From Shewanella sp. 1CM18E (GTDB lineage: Bacteria > Pseudomonadota > Gammaproteobacteria > Enterobacterales > Shewanellaceae), in the NCBI RefSeq assembly GCF_023161665.1, contig NZ_JALNTW010000006.1:180835-244834 (forward strand): a stretch of DNA of 64,000 nucleotides, read 5' to 3'. Positions 52,050-61,738 of this stretch are shown in pieces (within the stretch, counting starts at the first letter, position 1; each line of letters begins with the position of its first letter). A model generated the notes under the pieces. It made no database searches, was not told where the DNA came from, and was given only the letters and a program-made list of their open reading frames with translations. The position numbers were made by a program, and so were the translations under genes.

Positions 52050-52111
52050 TGTATATCAAAATTTAAGCGATTATTGAGCTCTTTAATTTGCGTCTTAAAT
52101 TTTGATATACA
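52050..52111. repeat. Long AT-rich hairpin (18-bp perfect inverted repeat)
   Basis: Arms TGTATATCAAAATTTAAG (52050-52067) and the exact complement at 52094-52111 enclose a 26-base loop. It begins 25 bases after the thioesterase stop codon, has no T-tract, and could be a terminator, RNA-stabilising structure or small mobile remnant. Confidence 0.75.
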
Positions 52112-52186
52112 AATAAACATTACTAGCGACTATTCACCGCCCTTTTCTTTATTGTTCAAGAGAGATTTCAAGCAGCTAGCCTGTCA

Positions 52187-52200
52187 TAGACCAAAGTCTA
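52187..52200. promoter_or_regulatory. Putative CrbR site upstream of crbR
   Basis: TAGACCAAAGTCTA, 118 bases before the crbR start. It matches the acs upstream motif (57420-57433) at 13 of 14 positions. The outer parts form an inverted repeat, as expected for a LuxR-type dimer site. Confidence 0.5.
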
Positions 52201-52318
52201 ACTTCTGCAATTATTTTAACAAATAGTAACTTTTAAGCAGAAAAGCCATAGAATAGCTTGTCATTTATCTGTTACATTGAACTATCTTCACGTGCAACCA
52301 AAACAACCCTATAAAGCC

Positions 52319-52978
52319 ATGAAGCCTGAAAATTTAAATATAATTATTGCTGACGACCATCCATTATTTCGTAACGCACTTAGACAAGCTTTATCATCTG
52401 AGTTTACCAATACCCAATGGTTTGAAGCAGATAGCGCAGAAGCGTTACAAAACTTACTCGAAAATGATGACGTTGAATATGATGCCGTATTACTCGATTT
52501 GCAGATGCCCGGCTCCCACGGATATTCAACGCTAATCCACTTGAGAACTCACTTTCAAGACTTACCAGTGGTAGTTATCTCAGCTCATGAAGATAACCTT
52601 ACCATCAGCCGAGCTATCCATTATGGCAGTTCAGGATTTATTCCTAAGTCATCGTCAATGGAAACCTTAGCAGAAGCACTTGAAGCGGTACTGTTTGGCG
52701 ATGTGTGGCTTCCACAAGATGTCGAGCTACAAGAGATCAATGAAGACGAAACAGATCAAATGGCGAGTAAACTTGCCGATCTAACACCGCAGCAATATAA
52801 AGTACTGCAAATGTTTGCAGAGGGCTTGCTGAATAAACAGATCGCTTACGACTTAGGTGTTTCAGAGGCGACAATCAAAGCCCATGCAACTGCAATATTT
52901 AGAAAGCTTGGCGTAAGAAATCGCACTCAAGCAGTCATTGCACTGCAACAGCTGGAAATGGATAAAGTCGATATTTAA
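52319..52978 (+). CDS. crbR: LuxR-type response regulator of the acetate switch (CrbR)
   Basis: About 219 residues. Receiver domain (1-120) with IIADDHPLFRNAL, phospho-acceptor aspartate in AVLLDLQMPG, and PKSSS; LuxR HTH (about 150-212) with LTPQQYKVLQMFAEGLLNKQIAYDLGVSEATIKAHATAIFRKLGVRNRTQAV. Its kinase candidate is the symporter-fused CrbS at 53893-57321 and its expected target is acs next to it, as known for CrbS/CrbR of Vibrio cholerae. The ATG at 52319 directly precedes the receiver domain; the TTG at 52277 is less likely. Confidence 0.85.
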   Translation: MKPENLNIIIADDHPLFRNALRQALSSEFTNTQWFEADSAEALQNLLENDDVEYDAVLLDLQMPGSHGYSTLIHLRTHFQDLPVVVISAHEDNLTISRAIHYGSSGFIPKSSSMETLAEALEAVLFGDVWLPQDVELQEINEDETDQMASKLADLTPQQYKVLQMFAEGLLNKQIAYDLGVSEATIKAHATAIFRKLGVRNRTQAVIALQQLEMDKVDI

Positions 52979-53397
52979 CTAAAGTAAAGCCGCTACTCTA
53001 TTGTTAGCGGTTTTCCCCTTCACTACACCTTTAATTCACAACAAAAGCTTACCCTCTAATAACTCAACTTAACGAGTTTGTTTTTCTGTATTGAATTCAT
53101 AGCATAAATCTTTTCCTACTTTGTACTCGGTTTTAGTGTTAGTTCTAGTTTTAGACTTGCTTGCCTAACGGGCTCACTATTCACGAATAAACTCATGCTG
53201 TATTTGTAGTCATGCCATTCCTAAGCAGACTATTTACTTCATTCTAAGCAATTACTTGTCGATATAAATTTCAGCGTCTATCTTCAATAGTAGCTTCAAA
53301 AATGAACCAACCAGCCAATGATGTATTGTCGAAAGTGGTATCCGGAAATCCTGCGGATGAGATGAGCAGAACTGACGATTTAACCAAGGAATGTGAT
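52979..53397. other. Gap between crbR and the tryptophan-repeat lipoprotein gene
   Basis: Apart from the crbR terminator no gene or RNA is supported. A 32-codon in-frame extension of the downstream gene to 53302 has no ribosome site, and a long antisense frame across the lipoprotein is rejected as a shadow. Confidence 0.4.
52990..53014 (+). terminator. Terminator of crbR
   Basis: 6-bp stem CCGCTA/TAGCGG with a 9-base loop and four T, ten bases past the stop. Confidence 0.65.
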
Positions 53398-53730
53398 ATG
53401 AAAAAACTCAGTCTAGCAATGATTATTTTAGCCCTTAGCGCCTGTGCCTCTTCCCCTGCTACTTGGAAAGGTATGTCAGAAAGAGATATCGCTGAATGGA
53501 AAGAGATTGGCTTTAATGCAGAGCAAGCACAAGCATGGAAAGGCGCAGGGTTTAATGCAGAGCAATCAAGTAGCTGGTCAAAGCAAGGGTTTAATTTAGA
53601 AACTGCACAAAGCTGGAAAAGCCAGTCTTTCAATCCACAAGAAGCTAACAGTTGGAAAACTGGTGGTTTCGATGTTGAAAGTGCAGTGGAATCAAGAGAT
53701 AAAGGTTTAACACCTGTAAAAGTCGAATAA
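53398..53730 (+). CDS. Small lipoprotein with five 13-residue tryptophan repeats
   Basis: 110 residues. The signal MKKLSLAMIILALSAC ends in a lipobox (cysteine 16). The mature part consists almost wholly of five repeats of 13 residues of the form xWKxxGFNxExAx: EWKEIGFNAEQAQ, AWKGAGFNAEQSS, SWSKQGFNLETAQ, SWKSQSFNPQEAN, SWKTGGFDVESAV. Each likely forms a short helix-turn unit with a buried Trp-Phe pair. The start at 53398 has AAGGA seven bases upstream; an upstream frame from 53302 is rejected. I do not recognise a named family. Followed by two hairpins; convergent with crbS. Confidence 0.82.
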   Translation: MKKLSLAMIILALSACASSPATWKGMSERDIAEWKEIGFNAEQAQAWKGAGFNAEQSSSWSKQGFNLETAQSWKSQSFNPQEANSWKTGGFDVESAVESRDKGLTPVKVE

Positions 53731-53736
53731 AATATG

Positions 53737-53767
53737 GCGCTAATACTGAAAAGCATTAGCGCTTATT
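53737..53767 (+). terminator. Terminator of the tryptophan-repeat lipoprotein gene
   Basis: 8-bp stem GCGCTAAT/ATTAGCGC with a 10-base loop and TTATT tail. Confidence 0.6.
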
Positions 53768-53775
53768 ACCTCACA

Positions 53776-53810
53776 AATAAAAAGGTACGCTAATTGCGTA
53801 CCTTTTTATT
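53776..53810. terminator. Bidirectional terminator between the lipoprotein gene and crbS
   Basis: 15-bp perfect stem AATAAAAAGGTACGC with its complement, 5-base loop, T-run within the descending arm. Confidence 0.9.
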
Positions 53811-53892
53811 ATCAGCTGTAAGCTAACCCTTTACTGAATAATCTCTACTGAGCTCAACTCTACTGAGCTTTCTTCTACAAGATTTTGAACTA

Positions 53893-56800
53893 CTAGCCTT
53901 TCTTTACCAAGCTTGAGATCAGTGCCCGTAATGCAGCAGGTTTTACCATTTTAGCCATATAGTGATATCCCCTTCTTTGCATATCCTCAATAAGATCTTT
54001 ACGGGTATTAGCGGTAATTAATATTCCCGGTAAATACTCGCCATAAAGGTTTCTAATGCCGTCCATTGCATCAACACCATTTTGGCCGTCATCAAGATGA
54101 TAATCTGCAAGTACGATATCAGGGGCTACTCCCTTAAGGCCTAGCTTGATCCTTGCGTCAGCCAAATCTTTTGCGCAAATGACTTCGCATTGCCAGCGGC
54201 TAAGTAGGCTTTCCAGCCCCGCTAAAATTGCCTCTTCATTATCAATACATAACACCTTTACCCCTGCTAAAGGTTGCTGCAATGACGGCGCTCTTTTTGC
54301 TTTAGGGGCGGTATTTTTCTCACCTAAAGGCACTCGAATTGAAAACACTGAGCCTTTACCAAGCTCAGAGGTTACATTTATCTCATGCGACAAGACACGG
54401 CTAATTCTGTCAGCGATAGCAAGGCCTAGACCTAAACCGCTGACGCTCTTACTTTCAGGGTTATCTAAACGCTTAAACTCTTTAAAGATCTCTGAAGTTT
54501 CACTCTCATCAATACCGCAACCCGTATCAATTACTTGGATTTCAATTTCTGAGCCTCGATGACGACAGCCGAGTAGGACTCGATTACCCTTGGCATAGCG
54601 ATAAGCATTGGTTAGGAAATTTTGCAGCACTCGGCGCAGCAAACTTGGGTCAGAATTAATCGTCACCGAGCTTGCAACGAAACCAAATTTAATTGAGCAG
54701 TCTTTTGACATCGCATCAAACTCTACCGCTAAACCATCTAATAGATCCGCAATCGCGAAATCTCGGCGATTAACATCCACCATCCCAGAATCGAGTTTAG
54801 AGATATCCAATAAGTCGGTCAGTAACTCTCCAGCAATTTTTAATGAGCTATTTACATGGTTAAGGGTGGTTTTCCCCTCTTGGTCGAGATTGGGATATTG
54901 CGATAAAGAGGCGGTAAACAACCTCGCGGCATTTAGCGGCTGCATCAAGTCATGGCCTACTGCCGCTAAAAATCGACTTTTTGAGGCGTTAGCCATCTCT
55001 TCTTGAGCTTTTGATTCAAGTAACTGACTGTTAAGCAAAGCAAGCTCATAGGTACGCTCTTGCACTCTAGCTTCTAGGGTTTCATTCGCTTCTTGCAGCG
55101 CTTTAGCTTGTAATCTGTATTGGGTGATATCGGTAAAGGTCATTACAAAGCCACCACCGGGCATCGGGTTGCCCTGAATTTTAATCACTTTACCGTCTTT
55201 GCGTTGCCGCTCTGATACATGAGGTGTACCGTTACGCATGTGCTGCACACGCTTCTCAACTTGCTGTTCTATCTCGCCTTGGCCGCAATAACCTCGCTCA
55301 GCATTAAAACGCACGACATCACTTATCGGCATACCTGCCTGCAAAAAGTTATCAGGATAGTTATATAGTTCGGCGTATTTATAGTTCCAAGCCACAAGAT
55401 TAAGATCTTTATCAACCACACTCATGCCTTCATAGGCATGCTCAATCGCACCACGTAGCATATCTTGGCTTAGAATAATTTTTGATGATGCCTCATCAAC
55501 CAAGCTAAACACTTCATCTAGCGCAAGATCTCGTCCTTGCAAAACAGAATCAAGCACAAGTGATGCGCTCGATGCTCCAAGTACGCCTGCTAACATATGC
55601 TCAGTATGAGCAATAAGCTCTGGTGGCGCGGCTTTATGCCAACTGTCGCTTTTAACCGCTTCTTCTGAAAAAGAGGAAAAACTCTCATAAGCACGTGTTG
55701 GGCTAACAAAGCGGCTCGCCAGGATTAATAAGTCTTGCTGAGAGACCGGGGCATTTTTACGGTTAGTGTCTTTTTTAAGCTGACCGGGCGTAACAAATGC
55801 ACTCGCCTGCATCCGCTCGGCAACGCCCGCTCTAAACCAAACGGAGCCCAACATGTAACATGCACTATTTGCCAGTAAAGCAATAAGAATATCGCGCACA
55901 TTAGGGGTAATAGACTCAAGCAAAGCAAATTCAGTGGTCACAATAGACGGTGAATTGACCGCACCTTGCATTAAAATATAACACCAGCAACCAAAGCCTA
56001 CAGTTAAACCTAAAAATACCCCACTTCGGTTACCATGCTTCCAATACATACCACCAATTAACGCCGGCGCTAATTGAGCAAATGCGCCAAACGACAACAT
56101 ACCTAACGATGATAGTGAGTCGTTATCCATAAAGGACAAGTAACTAAAGTAGCCAAGTCCTAAAATGAGCATAATGGCTAAACGACGTGCATTTAGTAAC
56201 AACTGAGAAAACTGGCTAAAATTACGCGCTTTGATCTGCCCAGTGCGCAACATTAACGGTACCAGCCACTCATTACTGACCATTACGCTGATAGTCACAA
56301 CCGCAACAATGACCATGCCTGTTGCGGCTGATAGTGTACCGAGTAAAGCAACAACGGCTAACCAAGGCTGGTCGAGCGCTAGAGGAAGGTTGATTACATA
56401 GGTGTCTGCAGCCACAGCGTCGCCAAGTAGTAACTTACCTGCAAGCGCTAACGGCGCGACAAACATACCAAAAAGTAATAAATACAGCGGAAATAACCAA
56501 CGTGCTTTTAAGATGGTTTTCTCATTTTCACATTCAACCATCATGACGTGAAACTGTCTTGGCATACACAAAAATGCCGCCATCCCCACTAACAACTCCG
56601 GCGTTAAGGATTCCAGACGAATATTGGGATTATTAATCAAATCTTGCTCAGATGCTTGCCGCCAGATATCGCCAAAACCATCAAACACACCAAAGCTAAT
56701 AACAATACCAACAAGCAGAAATGCGCCTAACTTAACCAATGACTCAAAAGCGATGGCCAACATCATACCGGGATTGTGCTCAGTCGCATCGAGCTTACGA

Positions 56801-57321
56801 GTACCAAATAAAATGGCGAACACCGCAAGTATGGCCGTGATAATTAATGACACTTTAGCGCCGTCAAATAATGCACCATCTGGCTGGAACAGGTTAAGGC
56901 TGAACACCATCGCTTTTAGCTGCAAAGCGATATAGGGCATGATCCCAAAAAGAGCAATAAGCGTAACGATAGCGGCAAGTAGTTGAGATTTACCGTAACG
57001 GGCGGCGATAAAGTCGGCTACAGAAGTAATATTTTGTGCTTTGGACACAATGACCATTTTACGCAGCAGGCCAAAACCAAAAATAAAAATAACTATCGGA
57101 CCAATAAAGATAGGTAAGAAAGACCATAAGTCTTGAGCAGATTGACCAACTGTTCCGAGAAAGCTCCATGACGAGCAATAAACAGCCAAGCTCAAACCGT
57201 AAATCCATGTTTGCAAACGTTTAGTTACGCCGCTAAACCAACGCTCTGCGCCCCACGCCAACAAAAATAGCAATAACACATAAACAATGGCAATTGAGCC
57301 AACTAAAACGGTTAAATTCAT
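53893..57321 (-). CDS. crbS: Hybrid sensor kinase fused to a sodium/solute symporter domain (CrbS)
   Basis: 1142 residues. Residues 1-490 form a sodium/solute symporter family domain with about 13 membrane helices (VLLLFLLAWGAERWF, SVADFIAARYGKSQ, ATGMVIVAVVTISVMVSNEW). Then PAS at about 615-715 (YEGMSVVDKDLNLVAWNYKY), coiled coil, HisKA with phospho-acceptor in FLAAVGHDLMQPLNAARL (about 775), HATPase (DTGCGIDE, GLGLGLAIADRI), and a C-terminal receiver with aspartate in VLADYHLDDGQNG. Same design as CrbS of Vibrio and CbrA of Pseudomonas; senses acetate state and activates acs through CrbR. It is divergent from acs. Confidence 0.9.
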   Translation of the reverse strand: MNLTVLVGSIAIVYVLLLFLLAWGAERWFSGVTKRLQTWIYGLSLAVYCSSWSFLGTVGQSAQDLWSFLPIFIGPIVIFIFGFGLLRKMVIVSKAQNITSVADFIAARYGKSQLLAAIVTLIALFGIMPYIALQLKAMVFSLNLFQPDGALFDGAKVSLIITAILAVFAILFGTRKLDATEHNPGMMLAIAFESLVKLGAFLLVGIVISFGVFDGFGDIWRQASEQDLINNPNIRLESLTPELLVGMAAFLCMPRQFHVMMVECENEKTILKARWLFPLYLLLFGMFVAPLALAGKLLLGDAVAADTYVINLPLALDQPWLAVVALLGTLSAATGMVIVAVVTISVMVSNEWLVPLMLRTGQIKARNFSQFSQLLLNARRLAIMLILGLGYFSYLSFMDNDSLSSLGMLSFGAFAQLAPALIGGMYWKHGNRSGVFLGLTVGFGCWCYILMQGAVNSPSIVTTEFALLESITPNVRDILIALLANSACYMLGSVWFRAGVAERMQASAFVTPGQLKKDTNRKNAPVSQQDLLILASRFVSPTRAYESFSSFSEEAVKSDSWHKAAPPELIAHTEHMLAGVLGASSASLVLDSVLQGRDLALDEVFSLVDEASSKIILSQDMLRGAIEHAYEGMSVVDKDLNLVAWNYKYAELYNYPDNFLQAGMPISDVVRFNAERGYCGQGEIEQQVEKRVQHMRNGTPHVSERQRKDGKVIKIQGNPMPGGGFVMTFTDITQYRLQAKALQEANETLEARVQERTYELALLNSQLLESKAQEEMANASKSRFLAAVGHDLMQPLNAARLFTASLSQYPNLDQEGKTTLNHVNSSLKIAGELLTDLLDISKLDSGMVDVNRRDFAIADLLDGLAVEFDAMSKDCSIKFGFVASSVTINSDPSLLRRVLQNFLTNAYRYAKGNRVLLGCRHRGSEIEIQVIDTGCGIDESETSEIFKEFKRLDNPESKSVSGLGLGLAIADRISRVLSHEINVTSELGKGSVFSIRVPLGEKNTAPKAKRAPSLQQPLAGVKVLCIDNEEAILAGLESLLSRWQCEVICAKDLADARIKLGLKGVAPDIVLADYHLDDGQNGVDAMDGIRNLYGEYLPGILITANTRKDLIEDMQRRGYHYMAKMVKPAALRALISSLVKKG

Positions 57322-57419
57322 AGGGATCTCATTTTTTTGGACTATTTTGCGGCAAAAAGCGGACGAAATCCAGCCGAATTAAAATTACAACCAACTAAAA
57401 AATAAGGAAAATATATTAC

Positions 57420-57433
57420 TAGACCAAGGTCTA
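57420..57433. promoter_or_regulatory. Putative CrbR site upstream of acs
   Basis: TAGACCAAGGTCTA is a perfect inverted repeat of TAGACC/GGTCTA around AA, 63 bases before the acs start and in the crbS-acs divergent region. Confidence 0.55.
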
Positions 57434-57496
57434 ATAGAGAAAGAGGCCGTTCCCAATTCATACTCAGCTTACGCATTATTAGATAAGGGAAGCCCA

Positions 57497-59449
57497 ATGA
57501 GCACGCAGTCTCTCTATAAAGTACCAAGTGACATCGCTGCAAACGCACTGGTAAACGACGAACAATATAAAAAAATGTATCAGGAGTCGATAGTCAATCC
57601 TGAAGGTTTCTGGAGAGAACACGGCAACCGTATCGACTGGATCAAACCATTTACTAAAGTTAAAGAAACTTCTTTCGACGACCACAATTTATTTATTAAG
57701 TGGTTTTATGACGGTACGCTCAACGCCTCTGCTAACTGTCTAGACAGACACCTAGAAAACAATGCCGACAAATTGGCTATTATCTGGGAAGGTGATGACG
57801 CAAATGATCAACGCACACTAACCTACGGCGAACTACATGCAGAAGTGTGTAAGTTTGCCAATGCCCTACGAAGCCAAGGCGTGCGCCGCGGTGACGTGGT
57901 TACTGTGTATATGCCAATGGTACCGGAAGCCGCTATCGCAATGCTCGCATGTGCCCGCATAGGTGCAATCCATTCAGTGGTATTTGGTGGTTTCTCACCG
58001 GATTCAATTGCATCACGTGTTATCGACGGAAACTCAAAAGTGGTTATTACCGCCGATGAAGGCGTTCGTGGTGGCCGCATTATTCCGCTTAAAGCTAACA
58101 TTGATGAAGCTTTGTCTCATCCTGATGTTAACTGCATTGAAAAAGTCATTGTAATGAAGCGCACCGGCGGCGATATCAACTGGGTTGAAGGTCGTGATAT
58201 CTGGTGGGAATCATTAATGGAAACCGCTTCAGAACATTGTGTTGCTGAAGAAATGGGTGCTGAAGACCCACTGTTCCTACTTTATACTTCAGGCTCAACG
58301 GGCAATCCTAAAGGCGTACTCCATACAACCGGTGGTTACATGGTTTACGCGGCAATGACCCATGAGTATGTATTTGACTACAAAGAAAACGAAGTTTACT
58401 GGTGTACAGCCGATGTAGGTTGGATCACTGGTCACTCATACATGGTTTACGGCCCACTTGCGAACGGCGCGACAGTGCTTATTCATGAAGGTGTACCTAA
58501 TTATCCAAGCCCAGCTCGTCTAGGTGAGATGATTGATCGCCACAAGGTTAATATTCTTTATACTGCACCAACACTCATCCGCGCATTGATGGCGGAAGGT
58601 AAAGAGCAATTTGCCGGTTTTGATGGCAGCTCACTACGCATTATGGGCTCGGTCGGTGAACCGATTAATCCTGAGGCATGGCGCTGGTATAACGATGTGA
58701 TTGGTCATGAAAAATGCCCAATTGTTGATACATGGTGGCAAACTGAAACCGGTGGTATTTTGATTAGCCCACTGCCAGGAGCAACCGATACTAAACCTGG
58801 TTCTGCAACGCGTCCATTCTTCGGTGTACAGCCTGCCCTTGTTGATAACATGGGTAATATTGTTGAGGGAGCAACTGAAGGTAATCTCGTTATCTTAGAC
58901 TCTTGGCCAGGACAAATGCGTACCGTATTTGGTGACCACGACAGATTTGTCCTCACTTACTTTAAAACCTTTAGAGGCATGTACTTTACTGGTGACGGCG
59001 CTAAACGTGACGAAGACGGTTATTACTGGATCACCGGCCGTGTAGATGATGTGATTAATGTCTCAGGTCACCGTCTAGGTACAGCTGAAGTTGAAAGCGC
59101 ACTAGTCTCGCATGAGCAAGTTGCTGAAGCTGCTGTTGTTGGTTACCCGCATGATATTAAAGGTCAAGGGATCTATGCTTATGTCACTTTAACTAAAGGG
59201 ACAGTAGAGACCGAAGAACTGCGTCAAGAGCTTCGTCAATGGGTGAGAAAAGAGATTGGCGCATTAGCGACCCCTGATCTTATTCAATGGGCTGGCGGTC
59301 TACCTAAAACACGCTCAGGTAAAATCATGCGTCGCTTCTTACGTAAGATTGCTGCCAATGAAGTGACTAACTTAGGTGACTCTTCTACTCTGGCAGATCC
59401 TGCTGTTATCGATACCTTAATCGAGACACGTCTAAATCGTAGCGAATAA
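57497..59449 (+). CDS. acs: Acetyl-CoA synthetase
   Basis: 650 residues (E. coli 652). Activates acetate to acetyl-CoA via acetyl-AMP; used to scavenge acetate. AMP-binding signature [67 protein letters not shown], and the acetylation-regulated lysine in [12 protein letters not shown]. Single gene; its expression probably depends on the neighbouring CrbS/CrbR. Confidence 0.97.
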   Translation: MSTQSLYKVPSDIAANALVNDEQYKKMYQESIVNPEGFWREHGNRIDWIKPFTKVKETSFDDHNLFIKWFYDGTLNASANCLDRHLENNADKLAIIWEGDDANDQRTLTYGELHAEVCKFANALRSQGVRRGDVVTVYMPMVPEAAIAMLACARIGAIHSVVFGGFSPDSIASRVIDGNSKVVITADEGVRGGRIIPLKANIDEALSHPDVNCIEKVIVMKRTGGDINWVEGRDIWWESLMETASEHCVAEEMGAEDPLFLLYTSGSTGNPKGVLHTTGGYMVYAAMTHEYVFDYKENEVYWCTADVGWITGHSYMVYGPLANGATVLIHEGVPNYPSPARLGEMIDRHKVNILYTAPTLIRALMAEGKEQFAGFDGSSLRIMGSVGEPINPEAWRWYNDVIGHEKCPIVDTWWQTETGGILISPLPGATDTKPGSATRPFFGVQPALVDNMGNIVEGATEGNLVILDSWPGQMRTVFGDHDRFVLTYFKTFRGMYFTGDGAKRDEDGYYWITGRVDDVINVSGHRLGTAEVESALVSHEQVAEAAVVGYPHDIKGQGIYAYVTLTKGTVETEELRQELRQWVRKEIGALATPDLIQWAGGLPKTRSGKIMRRFLRKIAANEVTNLGDSSTLADPAVIDTLIETRLNRSE

Positions 59450-59482
59450 GCTATTTAACCACTTTGATTGTGTTATATCCCT

Positions 59483-59507
59483 AGCCCCTCTTCGAGGGGC
59501 TTTTTTT
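59483..59507 (+). terminator. Terminator of acs
   Basis: 8-bp GC-rich stem AGCCCCTC/GAGGGGCT with a 3-base loop and a T-run of seven. Confidence 0.93.
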
Positions 59508-59573
59508 GTTTACCGCTTTAGCCTAAATATGGGATCATTTCAGATATCGTTTTAAATTAACTTAGGTCTATTT

Positions 59574-61316
59574 GTGCAACTAAGAGATTATCAACAGCAA
59601 TCGGTTGACGCCGCCATAAGCCACTTTAAAGCTAGCACCGACTCAGCCGTGCTCGTTTTGCCAACTGGCGCAGGCAAAAGTATTGTGATTGCTGAACTTG
59701 CTCGAATAGCCAAAGGAAGAGTACTAGTCCTTACTCATGTGAAAGAACTTGTTGCACAAAACGCTGAAAAAGTTGGTCTATTAACAACTGAAGCTAAAAT
59801 CTATTCGGCAGGACTCAATCAAAAATCAACTGATGGTAAAACCGTTGTCGCAAGTATTCAGTCAGCGGTTAAACAACCGACCCAGTTTGATGAGCCATAT
59901 AGCTTAGTCATTATTGATGAATGTCACCGCGTTAGCCCTGATAAAGACAGCCAATACCAACTGTTGCTCAGCCACCTCAAATCTAAAAATAGCCAGCTAA
60001 GGTTGCTGGGACTGACAGCAACACCTTATAGACTAGATCTGGGTTGGATCTATCGCCACCACTATCACGGTAAAGTTGGCAACACTGAAAAACCTGTGTT
60101 TGAAAAATGCATATTTGAACTACCAATGCGCCCTCTTATTAAACAGGGCTTTTTAAGTCAACCCAAAATGTTTGATGGCTTAAGTGCGCAATATGACTTT
60201 AGTGAACTAACGGCATCAGCAACAGGTGAGTATAACGAGAAAGAAGTAAACTCTATTCTTAATCACTGCGGCCGCGCCACAACTGCAATTGTTAAGCAAC
60301 TTATTGATTTTGGTGCCAGCCGCCAAGGAATTATTATATTTGCAGCTACCGTTAAACACGCTGAAGAGATTGTCGAAAAGCTCGCATCTGAGCAAGTTGC
60401 GCTTATTACCGCCAAAACATCTCGAGAAGATCGCGACAGGTTGATCAACGAGTTTAAAGCCAAGCAAATAAAGTATTTAGTCAATGTAGCCGTATTAACT
60501 ACCGGCTTTGACGCACCTCATGTTGATCTTATCGCTATATTGCGCCCTACGGCCTCTGTAAGCCTATTTCAACAGATGGTTGGCCGTGGGTTAAGAATTG
60601 ATAAAAATAAGGCTGAGTGCCTTGTGATTGATTATGCGGCCAATGGCTATGACCTTTTTTATCCAGAAGTTGGCCAACCAAAACCCAATAGTAAATGTAA
60701 GCCTGTACAAGTGCATTGCCCTGTTTGTGATTTTGCCAATATATTTTGGGGATTAACTGATAATGATGGCGATATCATCGAGCACTTTGGCAGACGTTGC
60801 CAGGCTGTGGTTGAAGTTGATGGCAAGAAAGAGCAATGCGATTTCCGCTTCCGCTCTAAATCATGCCCAAACTGTGGTGAAGAAAACGACATTGCAGCCA
60901 AAGTCTGCCAACATTGCCAATCCGTTTTAGTTGACCCTGATAAGCGTCTTAAAGAAGTGCTACAACAAAAACATCATCACCTATTCAAATGTCAAAGTAT
61001 GCTCCTAGAAGCACAAACAGAACGCCTAGTCGTGCGCTACATAGATATCGATGGCAATGATTTTTGCCGTTACTTTAAAATGCAAACGCCTGCGCAGATC
61101 CGTGCCGTATTTGCTCTGTTTATTTTCCCCCATAGCCGCACTCCAGGCATGCAATACAAAAAATATAAGCTGCCACAACAACTCGTAGATGACCAAGCGT
61201 TATTTAGGAAGCCTGATTTATTATTACTAAAAAAAGGCAAAAAAGGTTGGGAGCTAATGGAGTCAATATTTGACTATAAAGGGCGTTATCAAACTGAAAA
61301 GTCTCATTTTGAATGA
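59574..61316 (+). CDS. radD: Superfamily 2 helicase-like DNA repair protein RadD (YejH)
   Basis: 580 residues (E. coli RadD 586). Helicase motifs: LPTGAGKSIVIAEL (Walker A), VIIDECHRVSPD (DEAH-like DECH), LTATPYRLD, motif IV-VI with TTGFDAPHVDLIAILRPTASVSLFQQMVGRGLRID. Then a zinc-finger region CPVCDFAN...CQAVVEV...CPNCGEENDIAAKVCQHC (about 383-445). RadD works with RecA and SSB in repair. Start is GTG 59574. Separate gene from acs. Confidence 0.92.
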   Translation: MQLRDYQQQSVDAAISHFKASTDSAVLVLPTGAGKSIVIAELARIAKGRVLVLTHVKELVAQNAEKVGLLTTEAKIYSAGLNQKSTDGKTVVASIQSAVKQPTQFDEPYSLVIIDECHRVSPDKDSQYQLLLSHLKSKNSQLRLLGLTATPYRLDLGWIYRHHYHGKVGNTEKPVFEKCIFELPMRPLIKQGFLSQPKMFDGLSAQYDFSELTASATGEYNEKEVNSILNHCGRATTAIVKQLIDFGASRQGIIIFAATVKHAEEIVEKLASEQVALITAKTSREDRDRLINEFKAKQIKYLVNVAVLTTGFDAPHVDLIAILRPTASVSLFQQMVGRGLRIDKNKAECLVIDYAANGYDLFYPEVGQPKPNSKCKPVQVHCPVCDFANIFWGLTDNDGDIIEHFGRRCQAVVEVDGKKEQCDFRFRSKSCPNCGEENDIAAKVCQHCQSVLVDPDKRLKEVLQQKHHHLFKCQSMLLEAQTERLVVRYIDIDGNDFCRYFKMQTPAQIRAVFALFIFPHSRTPGMQYKKYKLPQQLVDDQALFRKPDLLLLKKGKKGWELMESIFDYKGRYQTEKSHFE

Positions 61317-61412
61317 AATTAGTTAATGTGATGAAGCCGACTTTGAATATCAATTAGAACAATTGCAATGGCTATGATATAAAGTGCTCAAGCTAAAACT
61401 GAGGAAGCTATT

Positions 61413-61679
61413 ATGTTTGTTGTAATTTTCGGTCGTCCAGGTTGTCCTTATTGTGTACGTGCAGTACAAGTTGCTGAGCAGCTAACTGAAAAGCGTGATG
61501 ATTTTAAATTCAAGTACGTAGACATCCACGCAGAAGGGATCAGTAAAGCTGATCTAGAGAAAACTGTTGGTAAGCCAGTTGAAACTGTGCCGCAAATCTT
61601 TGTAGACCAAGATCATATTGGTGGCTGCACTGAGTTTGAACAATATGTTAGAGATAACAACTTAATGCCAGCGGCTTAA
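61413..61679 (+). CDS. grxA: Glutaredoxin 1
   Basis: 88 residues (E. coli GrxA 85). Redox motif GCPYCVRA at about 11, VETVPQIFVDQDHIGGCTEFEQYV with the cis-proline and glutathione-binding TEFE part. Reduces disulfides of ribonucleotide reductase and others with glutathione. Good GAGGA ribosome site. Confidence 0.93.
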   Translation: MFVVIFGRPGCPYCVRAVQVAEQLTEKRDDFKFKYVDIHAEGISKADLEKTVGKPVETVPQIFVDQDHIGGCTEFEQYVRDNNLMPAA

Positions 61680-61695
61680 GTTTAAAACTCAATAC

Positions 61696-61721
61696 AAAAA
61701 GGAGGCTTACGCCTCCTTTTT
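61696..61721. terminator. Bidirectional terminator between grxA and the porin gene
   Basis: 11-bp perfect stem AAAAAGGAGGC/GCCTCCTTTTT with a 4-base loop. Confidence 0.93.
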
Positions 61722-61738
61722 AGTTTTATTTCAATAAT

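Noticed and set aside
53271..53756. 161-codon frame antisense to the tryptophan-repeat lipoprotein gene
   Set aside because: It is the reverse shadow of a gene with clear signal peptide, ribosome site and repeats; its residues mirror the repeat codons.
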